A stretch of DNA of 64,000 bases. Source: Martelella radicis. Lineage in GTDB: Bacteria; Pseudomonadota; Alphaproteobacteria; Rhizobiales; Rhizobiaceae. Within the stretch, counting starts at the first letter, position 1, and each line of letters begins with the position of its first letter. The position numbers were made by a program, and so were the translations under genes. The notes under the pieces are model-generated. The model was not told the origin of the DNA. It saw only the letters and a list, made by a program, of their open reading frames with translations, and ran no database searches. Location: contig NZ_JACIDZ010000006.1 in NCBI RefSeq assembly GCF_014196625.1, positions 203,869 to 267,868 of the forward strand, in the 5' to 3' direction. Positions 20,978 through 30,682 of this stretch are shown here, in pieces.

Positions 20978-22381
20978 TTGGCAATTGAAGACGTTCAGAC
21001 ACGCCCGCGCGATCCGCAGGCGGCGCAAGAGGTTATCGCACGGCTCAAGGAGCGTTTCGGCGACAAGGTGCAGACGGGCGAGGCGTTCCGCGCGCAGCAC
21101 GCGCATACGACCACCTATCTTCCCGCGCAATTGCCGGATGCCGTGTTCTTTGCCGAAAGTTCCGAGGATGTGAAGACCGCGGTGAAGCTTTGCGCCGAAC
21201 ACAAGGTGCCGGTCATTCCCTTCGGTACGGGGTCCTCGCTCGAGGGGCAGGTGAATGCGCCGGAGGGCGGCATTTGCTTCGACCTGTCGCGAATGAACCG
21301 GGTGCTCGAGGTCAATGCCGAGGATCTCGACTGTCGCGTCGAACCGGGTGTGACGCGCGAGGACCTGAACGACTATCTGCGCGATACCGGGCTGTTCTTC
21401 CCGATCGATCCTGGCGCCAATGCCTCGCTCGGCGGCATGGCCGCGACGCGGGCGTCAGGCACCAATGCGGTGCGCTACGGCACGATGAAGGACGTGGTGC
21501 TGGCGCTGACCGTCGTGACCGCCGACGGCGAGGAGATCACCACCGGGCGCCGGGCGCGCAAATCCTCCGCCGGCTATGATCTCACCCGGCTTTTCGTCGG
21601 CGCGGAAGGTACGCTCGGCATCATCACCTCGATCACGCTGAAGCTCGCCGGCATTCCGGAGAAGATCGCCGGCGGCGTCTCTTCCTTCGAGACGCTGGAA
21701 GACGCCTGTAATGCGGTGATCATGACGATCCAGATGGGCATTCCGGTTGCCCGCATCGAGCTTCTCGACGCGCTTCAGGTCAAGGCCTGCAACGCCTATT
21801 CCGGGCTCGACTTTCCCGAAACGCCGCTGCTTCTTCTGGAATTCCACGGCAGCGAGGAGGCGGTCGCCATGCAGTCGGCGCAGTTCGCCGAGATTGCGTC
21901 CGAATGCGGCGGCTCCGATTTCGTCTGGACCGCCAATGCCGAGGAGCGCACGAAGCTGTGGAAGGCCCGTCACAGCGCCTATTGGGCCGGCCGGGCGCTT
22001 GCCCCGGAACTCGACGGTCTCTCCACGGATGTCTGCGTGCCGATCTCGCGCCTTGCCGATTGCGTGCGCGAAACCCAGGAGGACGTGAAGCGCGAGGGCA
22101 TTCTGGCGCCTGTCGTCGGCCATGCGGGCGACGGCAATTTCCATCTGCTCGTCCTGTTCGACAAGGATAATCCGGAAGAGATCGCCCGCGTCGAGGCCTT
22201 TACCACGCGGCTTGCCGAAAGGGCGATTGCCATGGGCGGCACGGCGACCGGCGAGCATGGCGTCGGCCAGGGCAAGAAACGGGTCGTCGGCCAGGAAATC
22301 GGCAAGGCGGTCGCGGCCATGCGCGCGATCAAACAGGCGCTCGATCCGGACAATATCTTCAACCCAGGAAAGATTTTCTGA
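20978..22381 (+). CDS. FAD-linked oxidase, GlcD / D-lactate dehydrogenase type
   Basis: 467 residues. FAD_binding_4 motifs are VPVIPFGTGSSLEGQV, PGANASLGGMAATRASGTNA and LFVGAEGTLGIITSI. The C-terminal FAD-oxidase domain shows VGHAGDGNFHLLVLFD and GEHGVGQGKKRV. The family oxidises 2-hydroxy acids such as D-lactate or glycolate. The start is read as TTG 20978 with GGAG 8 bp upstream; GTG 20969 is the alternative. The frame is open much further upstream, but only as antisense to the kinase gene. Confidence 0.9.
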   Translation: MAIEDVQTRPRDPQAAQEVIARLKERFGDKVQTGEAFRAQHAHTTTYLPAQLPDAVFFAESSEDVKTAVKLCAEHKVPVIPFGTGSSLEGQVNAPEGGICFDLSRMNRVLEVNAEDLDCRVEPGVTREDLNDYLRDTGLFFPIDPGANASLGGMAATRASGTNAVRYGTMKDVVLALTVVTADGEEITTGRRARKSSAGYDLTRLFVGAEGTLGIITSITLKLAGIPEKIAGGVSSFETLEDACNAVIMTIQMGIPVARIELLDALQVKACNAYSGLDFPETPLLLLEFHGSEEAVAMQSAQFAEIASECGGSDFVWTANAEERTKLWKARHSAYWAGRALAPELDGLSTDVCVPISRLADCVRETQEDVKREGILAPVVGHAGDGNFHLLVLFDKDNPEEIARVEAFTTRLAERAIAMGGTATGEHGVGQGKKRVVGQEIGKAVAAMRAIKQALDPDNIFNPGKIF

Positions 22382-22573
22382 ATTGGAGAACGCGTCAGAC
22401 TTGTCTTTTGCGCGGCAAGCCGAACTGGCCTGCATCTGCGCGTCGTGATAGGTTCGCAACGACGATATGCCGGGTGCAACGGGCCGCCCGAGGTTGAGAA
22501 CGGCATCGGTGCCGCGGGCCGCCATCCGGTGGCACCGCGGCCTGCCGGGTGAATGATATAAGGAACCGCTAGA

Positions 22574-25500
22574 TTGCTGGGACGAATACTTGTTTTCATC
22601 GGATCGCTGCTGGTTCTTCTGCTTTTTGCGGCCCTCGTCGTTCCCTATTTCGTCGACTGGAGCAGCTTTCGCCAGGAATTCGAGGTTCAGGCAAGCCGGG
22701 CGCTTGGCAAGAAGGTCGAGGTGGTCGGTGATGTCGATGTCCGGGTTCTGCCTTTCCCGGCGATCACCATGCACGACGTCCGGGTCGGACGCGATGCCTC
22801 CGGCGAGCCGCTGGCAACGGCCGAGGCCTTTTCCATGGATGCCGAGCTCGCGCCGTTTCTGAGCGGCGAGGTCCGCATCTTCAAGATGCTGCTGGAACAT
22901 CCGGTTCTCAACCTGACGCTCGACGAGACGGATGCGCTGTCGTGGACGTCGACGGGCAATGGCCCGCTTTCGGCCCGGCGCGTTGTGTTCGAGGACGTGG
23001 AAATCCGCGATGGCGCGATCCGCCTTGCAGATCCGACGGGCAATCCGCTGCGCACGCTGACCGACATCGATGCGATGCTCTCGGCCAATGCGATCGAGGG
23101 ACCCTGGCGGATGGAGGGCAGCGCGGTGCTCGACGGGCATGCGGGCGCCTTCACCATTCTCACCGGCCGGCCGGATTCGGAAACGGGATCGATGCGCCTC
23201 AGGCTTTCCGCCGATCCCGAGGAATGGCCGATTTCGGCCGCGCTGGAGGGCGATGTCACGCTTGAGGACGGAAAGCCCGCCTATGCCGGCGGGTTCCGGC
23301 TTGCTGTTACCCAGGACGACGCGGAGGAAGTGCCGCCGCCGCGCGCCAGCGGCCAGTTCGAACTGACCAATGAATCGATCGCCATTTCCGAATACCGCCT
23401 GGAGGTCGGCACGCGGGTCGATCCCTATGTGATCTCCGGCGAAGCGAATTTCGACACGCGTCCGGGCGGCAGCTTTCTGCTGACGGCGGATGGCCAGCAG
23501 TTCAATGTCGAGCGGCTTTCCGATTATGACACCAATCTGAAGAAGGGCCGGGTGGCAACGCCCAGCGCGCGGGCCCGGCTCGACATGCTGATCGGCTTCC
23601 TACGGCAGGTGCCGATCCCGCAATTGCCCGGCAAGGTGACGTTCCGCCTGCCGGCGCTGGTTTCCGGCGACACCACGATCCGTTCGATCGTGCTCGACGC
23701 GGCACCCGACGGCGATGGCTGGCGGATTGAGCAAGGGTCGGCCGAATTGCCGGGGCGCACCCAGGTGGAGGCCTCCGGCAGGCTCTCTCTCGGGGAGGAG
23801 ACGTCATTTGCCGGTTCGCTGCTTGTCGCCTCGCGCCAACCCTCGGGCCTTTCGCAGTGGCTGACCGGCAGCGTCGGCCCGGAAATCCGGGAGCTCGACC
23901 GGGCCGGTTTCTCTGCCGACGTCAATCTAGCCGCCGAGAGCCAGATTTTCGAAAACCTGCAGATCGTTGCCGGCGATGCCGTGCTGGATGGCGCTCTCTC
24001 ACGTCAGTCTCGCGGCGCGGATACGCCCGACCTCGATCTCGACCTCTCCGGCAATGTCATCGATTTCAACGCATTGCGGGCGCTGGCCGGCCTGATGGTC
24101 GGAGAAAATATCGATAGCGGCCTGAGCCGCCACCGCATTCACGCGACACTGAGGGCTGGCACGGTCAATGCCTTTGCTCTCGACGCCGAGCTTGTGGACG
24201 CGGATTTCACCTATCAGTCCGGGGCGCTTTCCGTCGATCGTCTCGACATCGGCAATCTTTCCGGCGCAGCGATCACGCTTTCAGGACAGGCCCAGACAGA
24301 CCGCGACCTGCCGACGGGGTCCGGACGGCTGACTCTCTCGGCCGGAGACATTTCCGGTTTTGTCGCGACGCTTCAGGACCGGCTTGGTGCGCATCCATTC
24401 CTTTCCATGCTGGCCGAAAATGCCGCCTGGTATCAGAATACCGAGTTTGAGGCCGATCTTGCCTTCGGACAGGACGGAACGGGCGTTTCGGCTATCTTCT
24501 CCGGTAGCGCGAATGATAGCCGGATTTCCGGCTCCTGGCGCCGGGACGCCCTGTTCGGACCGGGAGGGATCAGTGGCCAGCTCCAGCTTTCGAATCCGGA
24601 TGCGGCGGTTGTCTTCGGTCAGGCGGGGCTCGCGCCGCTTCCGATACCTGCACCTGCGGGCGCTCAGCTCTCGCTGTCGCTGGAACGGTCCGGGGAGACG
24701 GGACCCGTCGCCATCGGCCTTCGGGCTGCAAGCGGGGAGACGCGGCTTACGGCCACCGGAGAGGCGAGCCTCCTTGCCGATGATTTTCTTGCCGGCCGTT
24801 ACTCGGTTTCGCTCACCAGCCCCGATCTCGAGCCATATCTGGCCATGAACGCCTTCGCCGTGCCGGGCACGGCCTTTGGCGTGCCTCTTTCTCTGAAGGC
24901 GGGCCTTGATGTGTCCCCGGAGGAGATCGCCTTCTCCGCAATTGAAGGCGATCTCGACGGCAATGGCGTGACGGGCCGCCTGGCCTTTCAGCGCGGCGAG
25001 CCGGTTGTTCGCCTCGATGGCGCGCTTTCACTGGACCGGCTTGATCTTGCCTGGCTGATGGAGGCCGTTTTCGGCCCGAATTTCGCGCTGGCACCGGAGG
25101 GATTGCCCGACACGCCCTTCGGATCCGCCTATTTCGGCACCTCGGAGGCCGTGCTTGACATCCAGGCTGCTTCCTTCGACGCCGGCCTGAAGGAGCCGGT
25201 GACCGGCATGAGCGGCACGGTGGATTTCCGCGGCGGCGGGCTGTCGCTGACGGGCCTTGCAGGACGCATCTTCGACGGCACGCTCTCGGGCGATCTGCAA
25301 CTCGGCAATTCAGGTGGCGATGGCTATTTCCAAGCGCAACTCAACCTTTCCGACGGCGCCCTGCCGGAAACGCTTTGGCTTGCGAACGGCAGGCCGGTTG
25401 CAAGCGGCCGTTTTGACCTCGGCCTGGTGGTTGAGACGACGGCGGATACCGCCGCAGGTCTGATGGCGCGGGCAAGCGGTTCCGGCATGCTGGCGCTGAA

Positions 25501-26269
25501 GTCGCCGGTGATCTCCGGAGTGGATCTGGCCGTTACCGAGCCGCTGCTGGCCTGGGCGGATGCTCAGGGCACGGAACTTGCCAATGAAGCGATCGAGGAG
25601 GAGATGCGGTCGCTGATTTTCGCCGACACGTCCTTTACCGCGAGCGATATCGCTATCCCGTTCAGCATCACGGACGGGGTGCTCCAGGCACGCAACGTCT
25701 TTGTCGACCTGCCAGATGCGCGCGTCTATGGCGCCTTGCGTACAGAACTTGCCGCGCGCGATCTGGAAGCCTCGATCGATGTGGCGCTGAAACTCGGCGC
25801 GGCAAGCGAGGAGGGAGCGAGCGCCGGCTTCACCATCGGCTTCAACGGATCGCTTTCCGATCCGGTGCGCAGCCTCGACCTGACGGAGGTGAACAATTTC
25901 CTGGCGCTGCGGGCCGTCGAGCGCGAACGGGCGCGGGTGGAACGGCTGCAGGCCGATATTCTGGAGAAGCAGCGCCTGCGGCGCGAGGCGACGCTTTTTG
26001 AGTTCCGCGCCGAACAACGCGCGCTCGAGCGCCGCCAGCGAGAGGAGGCCGAGCGCCTGCGCCGCGAGGAGGAGGAACGGCGTCGGCGTGAGGCCGAAGA
26101 CGCCGCTGCCGGCGATCAGGCCGCAATTCCCGTGCCGACGCCCGCAGCAGACGACGAGCCTTCGCAGATGGACGCACAGCCTGAAGAACCAAGCGACTGG
26201 GACCGGTTGATCGAATCGGTCATCCGCGGTGCCGAGGAGCAGCGCGGCGTTCAGGCGCCGCTTCCCTGA
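22574..26269 (+). CDS. AsmA family protein
   Basis: 1231-residue inner-membrane-anchored protein. There is one N-terminal membrane helix (ILVFIGSLLVLLLFAALVVPYF), then the AsmA N-terminal signature (VDWSSFRQEFEVQASRALGK; GDVDVRVLPFPAITMHDVRVG). A very long beta-rich repeat region follows, with an AsmA C-terminal domain near residues 900-1130. Relatives are bridge-like proteins implicated in phospholipid transport to the outer membrane. The last 110 residues are a charged Arg/Glu coiled coil (REEAERLRREEEERRRREAE) and an acidic tail. The start is TTG with AAGGAA 9 bp upstream. Confidence 0.88.
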   Translation: MLGRILVFIGSLLVLLLFAALVVPYFVDWSSFRQEFEVQASRALGKKVEVVGDVDVRVLPFPAITMHDVRVGRDASGEPLATAEAFSMDAELAPFLSGEVRIFKMLLEHPVLNLTLDETDALSWTSTGNGPLSARRVVFEDVEIRDGAIRLADPTGNPLRTLTDIDAMLSANAIEGPWRMEGSAVLDGHAGAFTILTGRPDSETGSMRLRLSADPEEWPISAALEGDVTLEDGKPAYAGGFRLAVTQDDAEEVPPPRASGQFELTNESIAISEYRLEVGTRVDPYVISGEANFDTRPGGSFLLTADGQQFNVERLSDYDTNLKKGRVATPSARARLDMLIGFLRQVPIPQLPGKVTFRLPALVSGDTTIRSIVLDAAPDGDGWRIEQGSAELPGRTQVEASGRLSLGEETSFAGSLLVASRQPSGLSQWLTGSVGPEIRELDRAGFSADVNLAAESQIFENLQIVAGDAVLDGALSRQSRGADTPDLDLDLSGNVIDFNALRALAGLMVGENIDSGLSRHRIHATLRAGTVNAFALDAELVDADFTYQSGALSVDRLDIGNLSGAAITLSGQAQTDRDLPTGSGRLTLSAGDISGFVATLQDRLGAHPFLSMLAENAAWYQNTEFEADLAFGQDGTGVSAIFSGSANDSRISGSWRRDALFGPGGISGQLQLSNPDAAVVFGQAGLAPLPIPAPAGAQLSLSLERSGETGPVAIGLRAASGETRLTATGEASLLADDFLAGRYSVSLTSPDLEPYLAMNAFAVPGTAFGVPLSLKAGLDVSPEEIAFSAIEGDLDGNGVTGRLAFQRGEPVVRLDGALSLDRLDLAWLMEAVFGPNFALAPEGLPDTPFGSAYFGTSEAVLDIQAASFDAGLKEPVTGMSGTVDFRGGGLSLTGLAGRIFDGTLSGDLQLGNSGGDGYFQAQLNLSDGALPETLWLANGRPVASGRFDLGLVVETTADTAAGLMARASGSGMLALKSPVISGVDLAVTEPLLAWADAQGTELANEAIEEEMRSLIFADTSFTASDIAIPFSITDGVLQARNVFVDLPDARVYGALRTELAARDLEASIDVALKLGAASEEGASAGFTIGFNGSLSDPVRSLDLTEVNNFLALRAVERERARVERLQADILEKQRLRREATLFEFRAEQRALERRQREEAERLRREEEERRRREAEDAAAGDQAAIPVPTPAADDEPSQMDAQPEEPSDWDRLIESVIRGAEEQRGVQAPLP

Positions 26270-26367
26270 GGGCCTAAAAAAGGCCCGTTTTCAAACCCAT
26301 ATGTGGCTTTGCTGGACCAAAGCGCGATTTGAGGTTATTGGAAATGCGGTTCGCAGGAGGCAGGATA

Positions 26368-26748
26368 TTGAAACGCAGGGTTTTGCTCGTCATCGGCTGG
26401 ATCATGGTCGCCTTGGGCGTCATCGGCGTATTTCTGCCGATCATGCCGACGGTGCCGTTCCTGATCGTTGCCGCGGCAGCCTTTGCGCGGTCGTCGCCTG
26501 AGCTGGAGGCACGGCTGATGGATCATCCCCGCTATGGTGCCCATCTTCGCCAGTGGCGCCATGAGGGCGCAATCGCCACGCCCGCCAAGGTTCTGGCAGT
26601 GACGGCGATGTGCTTCAGCTTCTTGTCAGTGCTTTATTTTGCTTCGGCCTATCTCTGGCTGCAGCTTGCCGTCGGGCTGGTACTTCTGAGCTGCGCCGCC
26701 TTTGTGGTCACCCGCCCGGCGCCGGTTGCCGTGCGCGCGGACCGTTGA
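26368..26748 (+). CDS. DUF454 (YbaN) family inner-membrane protein
   Basis: 126 residues with the family opening VLLVIGWIMVALGVIGVFLP followed by MPTVPFLIVAAAAFARSSPE, the DHPRYGAHLRQWR segment, and two further membrane helices near the C terminus. The start is taken as TTG 26368 because a full AGGAGG lies 7 bp upstream. ATG 26344 is in frame but has no ribosome site. Function of the family is unknown. Confidence 0.87.
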   Translation: MKRRVLLVIGWIMVALGVIGVFLPIMPTVPFLIVAAAAFARSSPELEARLMDHPRYGAHLRQWRHEGAIATPAKVLAVTAMCFSFLSVLYFASAYLWLQLAVGLVLLSCAAFVVTRPAPVAVRADR

Positions 26749-26801
26749 GCCGGTCGCAAAACGCTCGCTCCCTCATTCGCGTCACGGCAAGTCGGGTTCA
26801 T

Positions 26802-27857
26802 TCAAAGCGATTCCTGCGTCTTCAGCACCGGCGCATTCGACCAGTCCGGCTTGCTGATGCTTTGACGCGGCGGGGACGACCGGTTCTCGATCCGTGCCAG
26901 CACGGCGCGGGCAAGCTCGCGGCCTGCCTGGCTGAAATCCTCACTCATGGCGATGATCTCGGGGCTGATCCAGTTGAGGAAGTCAGCCGGCTGCTTGGCG
27001 ACGAGATCGACATCTTTTCCAAGCTTCAGGCCGCGCGCCCTGAGCGCCGCCATGATCGGGATGGCGCTGCTGCCGGAACAGGCAATGACGCCGTCCGGCG
27101 GCGCTGACGACGAGAGCGCCGCCAGCACCCCGTTGCGGATTTCAGACAGCGATGAATCCGTGCTGACGGAGGTCAGCGGCGTTTCCTGCAGCCCGAAGCG
27201 GCTGAGGCCGCGCTCGAAGCCAGAGCGGAAATAGCGGTAATAGGTGAGGTGGCTCGGCGGCTGCAGGCAGACGATGCGCTTGCGCCCGCGTTCCGCAAGC
27301 CTTTCCACCGCGTCCATCGCATAGGCGTCATTGTCGAAATCATGGAAAGGGTAGTCGTGGTCGCTCTCGGTGCGTCCGTGGGCGGCGAACGGCATCCCGC
27401 GCTCCCGCATCAGCGCAATGCGCGGGTCGTCCGGGGCGATGCGCGAGATGATCACCCCGTCGGCCGAACCGGTGTCGAGAATGTAGCGGATCGGCGCCAT
27501 GGGGTCGTGGTGGATCGGCTGCGGCATCAGCACCAGATGGTAGGGCGTGTCGGACAGCACGTCCGATATGCCGAATATCATCTGTCCCGACATGCCCATG
27601 ATCTCCTCCTCCATGCTGAGGACGAGTGCGATCACATTGGTCTTGCCGGTGCGAAGCCTGACGCCGGCGCGGTTCGGCATGTAGCCGAGCTGCTTGGCGA
27701 CGAGCCGCACGCGTTCCTTGGTGTGCTCGGCGATATCCGGCGCATCCTTCAGCGCGCGGGAGACGGTCGTCACCCCGAGCCCGGTCATATAGGCAATGGT
27801 CTTCAGTGTCGGGCGCGTATTGGTGGTCTCGCGCGATCTTCCGGTCGTGGGTTTCAT
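26802..27857 (-). CDS. LacI family transcriptional regulator
   Basis: 351 residues. The N-terminal HTH reads TLKTIAYMTGLGVTTVSRAL, then the hinge helix region (LGYMPNRAGVRLRTGKTNVI) and a periplasmic-binding-like sugar domain. It most resembles regulators of alpha-glucoside/trehalose-type ABC transporters in rhizobia (family knowledge, not tested). It is transcribed away from the sugar-transport operon across a 594-bp gap and is probably its repressor. Confidence 0.9.
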   Translation of the reverse strand: MKPTTGRSRETTNTRPTLKTIAYMTGLGVTTVSRALKDAPDIAEHTKERVRLVAKQLGYMPNRAGVRLRTGKTNVIALVLSMEEEIMGMSGQMIFGISDVLSDTPYHLVLMPQPIHHDPMAPIRYILDTGSADGVIISRIAPDDPRIALMRERGMPFAAHGRTESDHDYPFHDFDNDAYAMDAVERLAERGRKRIVCLQPPSHLTYYRYFRSGFERGLSRFGLQETPLTSVSTDSSLSEIRNGVLAALSSSAPPDGVIACSGSSAIPIMAALRARGLKLGKDVDLVAKQPADFLNWISPEIIAMSEDFSQAGRELARAVLARIENRSSPPRQSISKPDWSNAPVLKTQESL

Positions 27858-28451
27858 CGACGTCTTTCATCTCCCGCGTCGCGCGTGCCGCGCGACGGCA
27901 CGGGCCGTGTGGCCCGTCTCCTCCCTGGTGGCTGAGCGTATCGGACAACAGGCCGGGTCCGGCCTGAATTGCAACGATACGCTGATTCTCGTCGGCAACG
28001 CCAATATTGCGCGCCTTCTTGTCGTTTTTGAGCGGCCTTGCTCATGGTCCTCTCGAAGCCGACGGAGCCTCCCCTCCGTGCCGCCATTCATGGGCGCGCA
28101 GCTTGACGCCGTCTGCCCGTCCACAGTCTAGCGCGAGAATAGCTGTAACGATACAGAAAAAGCGCTGCCGCGTGTTAAACGGACTATTTGCCGGATTGGT
28201 ACCTGAGGGAGAAACTGCCGTACGTCAGGATTTCGCACTTGCGAAACAGTCGAGGCGAGGCTCCTCAGTGAGCGAATAAAAATAATATAAAACAAAACTA
28301 TAGCTTGAATTTGCATTGCCGAAAGAGCGCCTGGCGCTTCTCGTCGGACTAGTTCGAAAGTAGCAGTCTGCTAAAAATCGGAATAAAAAGGTTGCGCGTT
28401 ATTTGGCTTTCGCATACCTTTTTCCGGCAACGTTTCAGTTGGGAGGACAGT
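27858..28451. promoter_or_regulatory. Divergent intergenic region, LacI gene / sugar ABC operon
   Basis: 594 bp without a convincing gene. The part nearest the operon (28270-28440) is A/T-richer than its surroundings. Two candidate operators are visible: the perfect 13-bp palindrome AGCGCCTGGCGCT (28326-28338) and CAACGTTTC around 28428-28436, just before the GGGAGGA ribosome site. No promoter elements can be assigned with confidence. Confidence 0.45.
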
Positions 28452-29684
28452 ATGAAACATGCAATTCTCACCGCCGCTCTGGCGGCCGGCGTAGCCATGC
28501 CTTTTGCAGCCAACGCGACCGACCTTGAAGTGACCCACTGGTGGACTTCCGGCGGCGAGGCTGCGGCCGTGAAGGTGCTTGCCGACAATTTCAACGAGAC
28601 CGGCAATAACTGGGTGGACAGCGCGATCGCCGGTTCCGGCTCGACCGCCAACCCGATCATCATCAGCCGCATTCTCGGCGGCAATCCCATGGGCGCGACC
28701 CAGATGAACACCGGTCGCGACGCCGAGGAGCTGATCAAGGCCGGCCTGATGCTGGACCTGACGGATCTCGCCGAGGAGGAAAACTGGGCGGAGAAGATCC
28801 GCCCCGCCAAGCTTCTCGGAGCCTGCGAATATGACGGCCGCATCTACTGCGTGCCGATCAACATCCATTCCTGGCAGTAGATGTGGCTGAACCGCCACGT
28901 GTTCGAGGATAACGGCATTCCCGTGCCGACCAACTGGCAGGAACTCGTGGACGCGGCGCCCGCGCTGCAGGAAGCCGGCGTCATTCCGCTCGCCACCGGG
29001 CAGCCCTGGCAGGTCGACGGCATCCGCAACGTGATGCAGGTCGCCATCGGCGGCGTCGACAATTATCTCGCCGTCAACGGCGACAAGGACCCCGACGCCG
29101 TGATGAGCGACGAAAACCGCGCCATCTGGGAAGCATTCGCCCAGGCGCGCGACATGGTCGACGACGCCTATTCCGGTCGTGACTGGAACGTCGCCACCAA
29201 TATGGTCATCCAGGGCGATGCAGCCGCGCAGATCATGGGCGACTGGGCGCAGGGCGAGTTCGCCCAGGCGGGCCAGGAAGCCGGCGTCGACTATGATTGC
29301 CTGCCGGGTCTCGGCAACAACCCCGTTCTCGATACGGGCGGCGATGCCTTCTACTTCCCCAAGACCGACGACCCGGACATCACGGCGGCCCAGCTTGAGC
29401 TTGCTTCCATGCTGGTCTCGCCTGAAACCCAGGTCGAGTTCAACCTCGTCAAGGGCTCGCTTCCGGTGCGCGGCGATGTCGATCTCGAAGCCGCCAATGC
29501 CTGCATGAAGAAGGGTCTCGAGATCCTCGCCAATCCTGAAAACGTCCTGCCGTCGACCGAGCAGCTGCTCGATTCCGACACGCAGGGCCAGATCACGGAC
29601 CTGGCGCTGGAGTTCTTCTCCTCCGACATGACGGTCGACGAGGCGCTCGAACAGCAGCAGTCGATCATCGAACAGGCCATGTAA
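28452..29684 (+). pseudogene. Carbohydrate ABC transporter substrate-binding protein, interrupted by in-frame TAG
   Basis: The signal peptide MKHAILTAALAAGVAMPFAANA is followed by the sugar-binding opening DLEVTHWWTSGGEAAAVKVL, as in family-1 periplasmic sugar-binding proteins (GtsA-like). At codon 143 (28878-28880) the frame meets TAG between IHSWQ and MWLNRHVFEDNG, then continues in the same frame with the rest of the protein to 29684 (410 codons in all). Homologues usually have Trp there, so TGG-to-TAG is the simplest explanation. The downstream part is well conserved (NVATNMVIQGDAAAQIMGDW). Either a real nonsense mutation or a sequencing error; the rest of the operon is intact. Confidence 0.85.
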
Positions 29685-29775
29685 GACCTGGCCGAAAGGA
29701 CAGGGGCGGGCCCGGCTCTGACGAGGTCTGCCCCTTTTCCTTCCGGATCCATGCCAATCTGAGAGGGGAGCTGCA

Positions 29776-30672
29776 ATGTCTGCTGTTGCTCGCCGTCCGC
29801 TCGGCCTGTTCAAGAACCTGAACGCCAAGATCGCGGCAATCCCGATGATGCTCACCGCAGTGTGCATCTTCATCGGCTGCACCGCCTGGACGGTCATCTA
29901 TTCATTCACCGACTCGCGGCTTCTGCCGAGCGAGAATTTTGTCGGCTTTGCCCAGTATGACCGCCTGTTCGGCACGACCCGCTGGAATGTGGCGATCATC
30001 AATCTCCTGATCTACGGCGGCTTGAGTCTCGTCTTCTCCTTTGTCGTAGGCTTTCTTCTGGCCACGCTTCTCGACCAGAAGATCCGTTTCGAAAACACCT
30101 TCCGCACGATCTTTCTCTATCCCTTCGCGCTCTCCTTCATCGTCACCGGTCTTGTCTGGCAATGGATCCTCGACCCCGGACTCGGCGTGCCGAAATTCCT
30201 GGCCGATCTCGGCCTGCCTGGCGGCGATTTCGCCATGCTCGGCAACAAGAGCACGGTCATCTATGCGCTGGTGATTGCCGGTCTGTGGCAGGGAACGGGC
30301 CTTGTCATGGTGCTGATGCTGGCGGGCCTGCGCGGCATAGACGGCGAGATCTGGAAGGCGGCCAAGGTGGACGGCATCCCCGCCTGGAAGACCTATCTCT
30401 TCATCGTCATTCCGATGATGCGCGGCGTGTTCGTGACCACGCTGGTCATCGTCGCCTCGGGCATCGTGCGCGTCTACGACCTCGTCGTCGCCATGACCCA
30501 AGGGGGGCCCGGTTTCGCCTCGGAAGTGCCCGCCAAATATGTCTACGACCTGATGTTCCAGCGCGGCAATATCGGCCAGGGGCTCGCCGCCTCGACCGTG
30601 ATGCTGGTCACCGTCTTCATCATCCTCGTGCCCTGGGCGCTGATGGAATTCAGAGACAAGAAGAAGAAGTGA
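29776..30672 (+). CDS. Sugar ABC transporter permease (MalF type)
   Basis: 298 residues, about six membrane helices, with the binding-protein-dependent permease EAA-type loop (EIWKAAKVDGIPAWKTYLFI) near residue 200. It pairs with the next gene to form the heterodimeric membrane channel. GAGGGGAG precedes the ATG. It lies 91 bp after the binding-protein stop, with the remaining transporter genes tightly packed behind it. Confidence 0.93.
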   Translation: MSAVARRPLGLFKNLNAKIAAIPMMLTAVCIFIGCTAWTVIYSFTDSRLLPSENFVGFAQYDRLFGTTRWNVAIINLLIYGGLSLVFSFVVGFLLATLLDQKIRFENTFRTIFLYPFALSFIVTGLVWQWILDPGLGVPKFLADLGLPGGDFAMLGNKSTVIYALVIAGLWQGTGLVMVLMLAGLRGIDGEIWKAAKVDGIPAWKTYLFIVIPMMRGVFVTTLVIVASGIVRVYDLVVAMTQGGPGFASEVPAKYVYDLMFQRGNIGQGLAASTVMLVTVFIILVPWALMEFRDKKKK

Positions 30673-30682
30673 GGAGGGGACG

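Noticed and set aside
21455..23140. 561-codon minus-strand frame opposite the FAD oxidase and AsmA genes
   Set aside because: Crosses two plus-strand genes with clear motifs; composition typical of antisense.
28371..29897. 508-codon minus-strand frame opposite the interrupted binding-protein gene
   Set aside because: Tempting because the plus strand has a TAG, but the plus-strand halves carry family sequence and the antisense frame does not.
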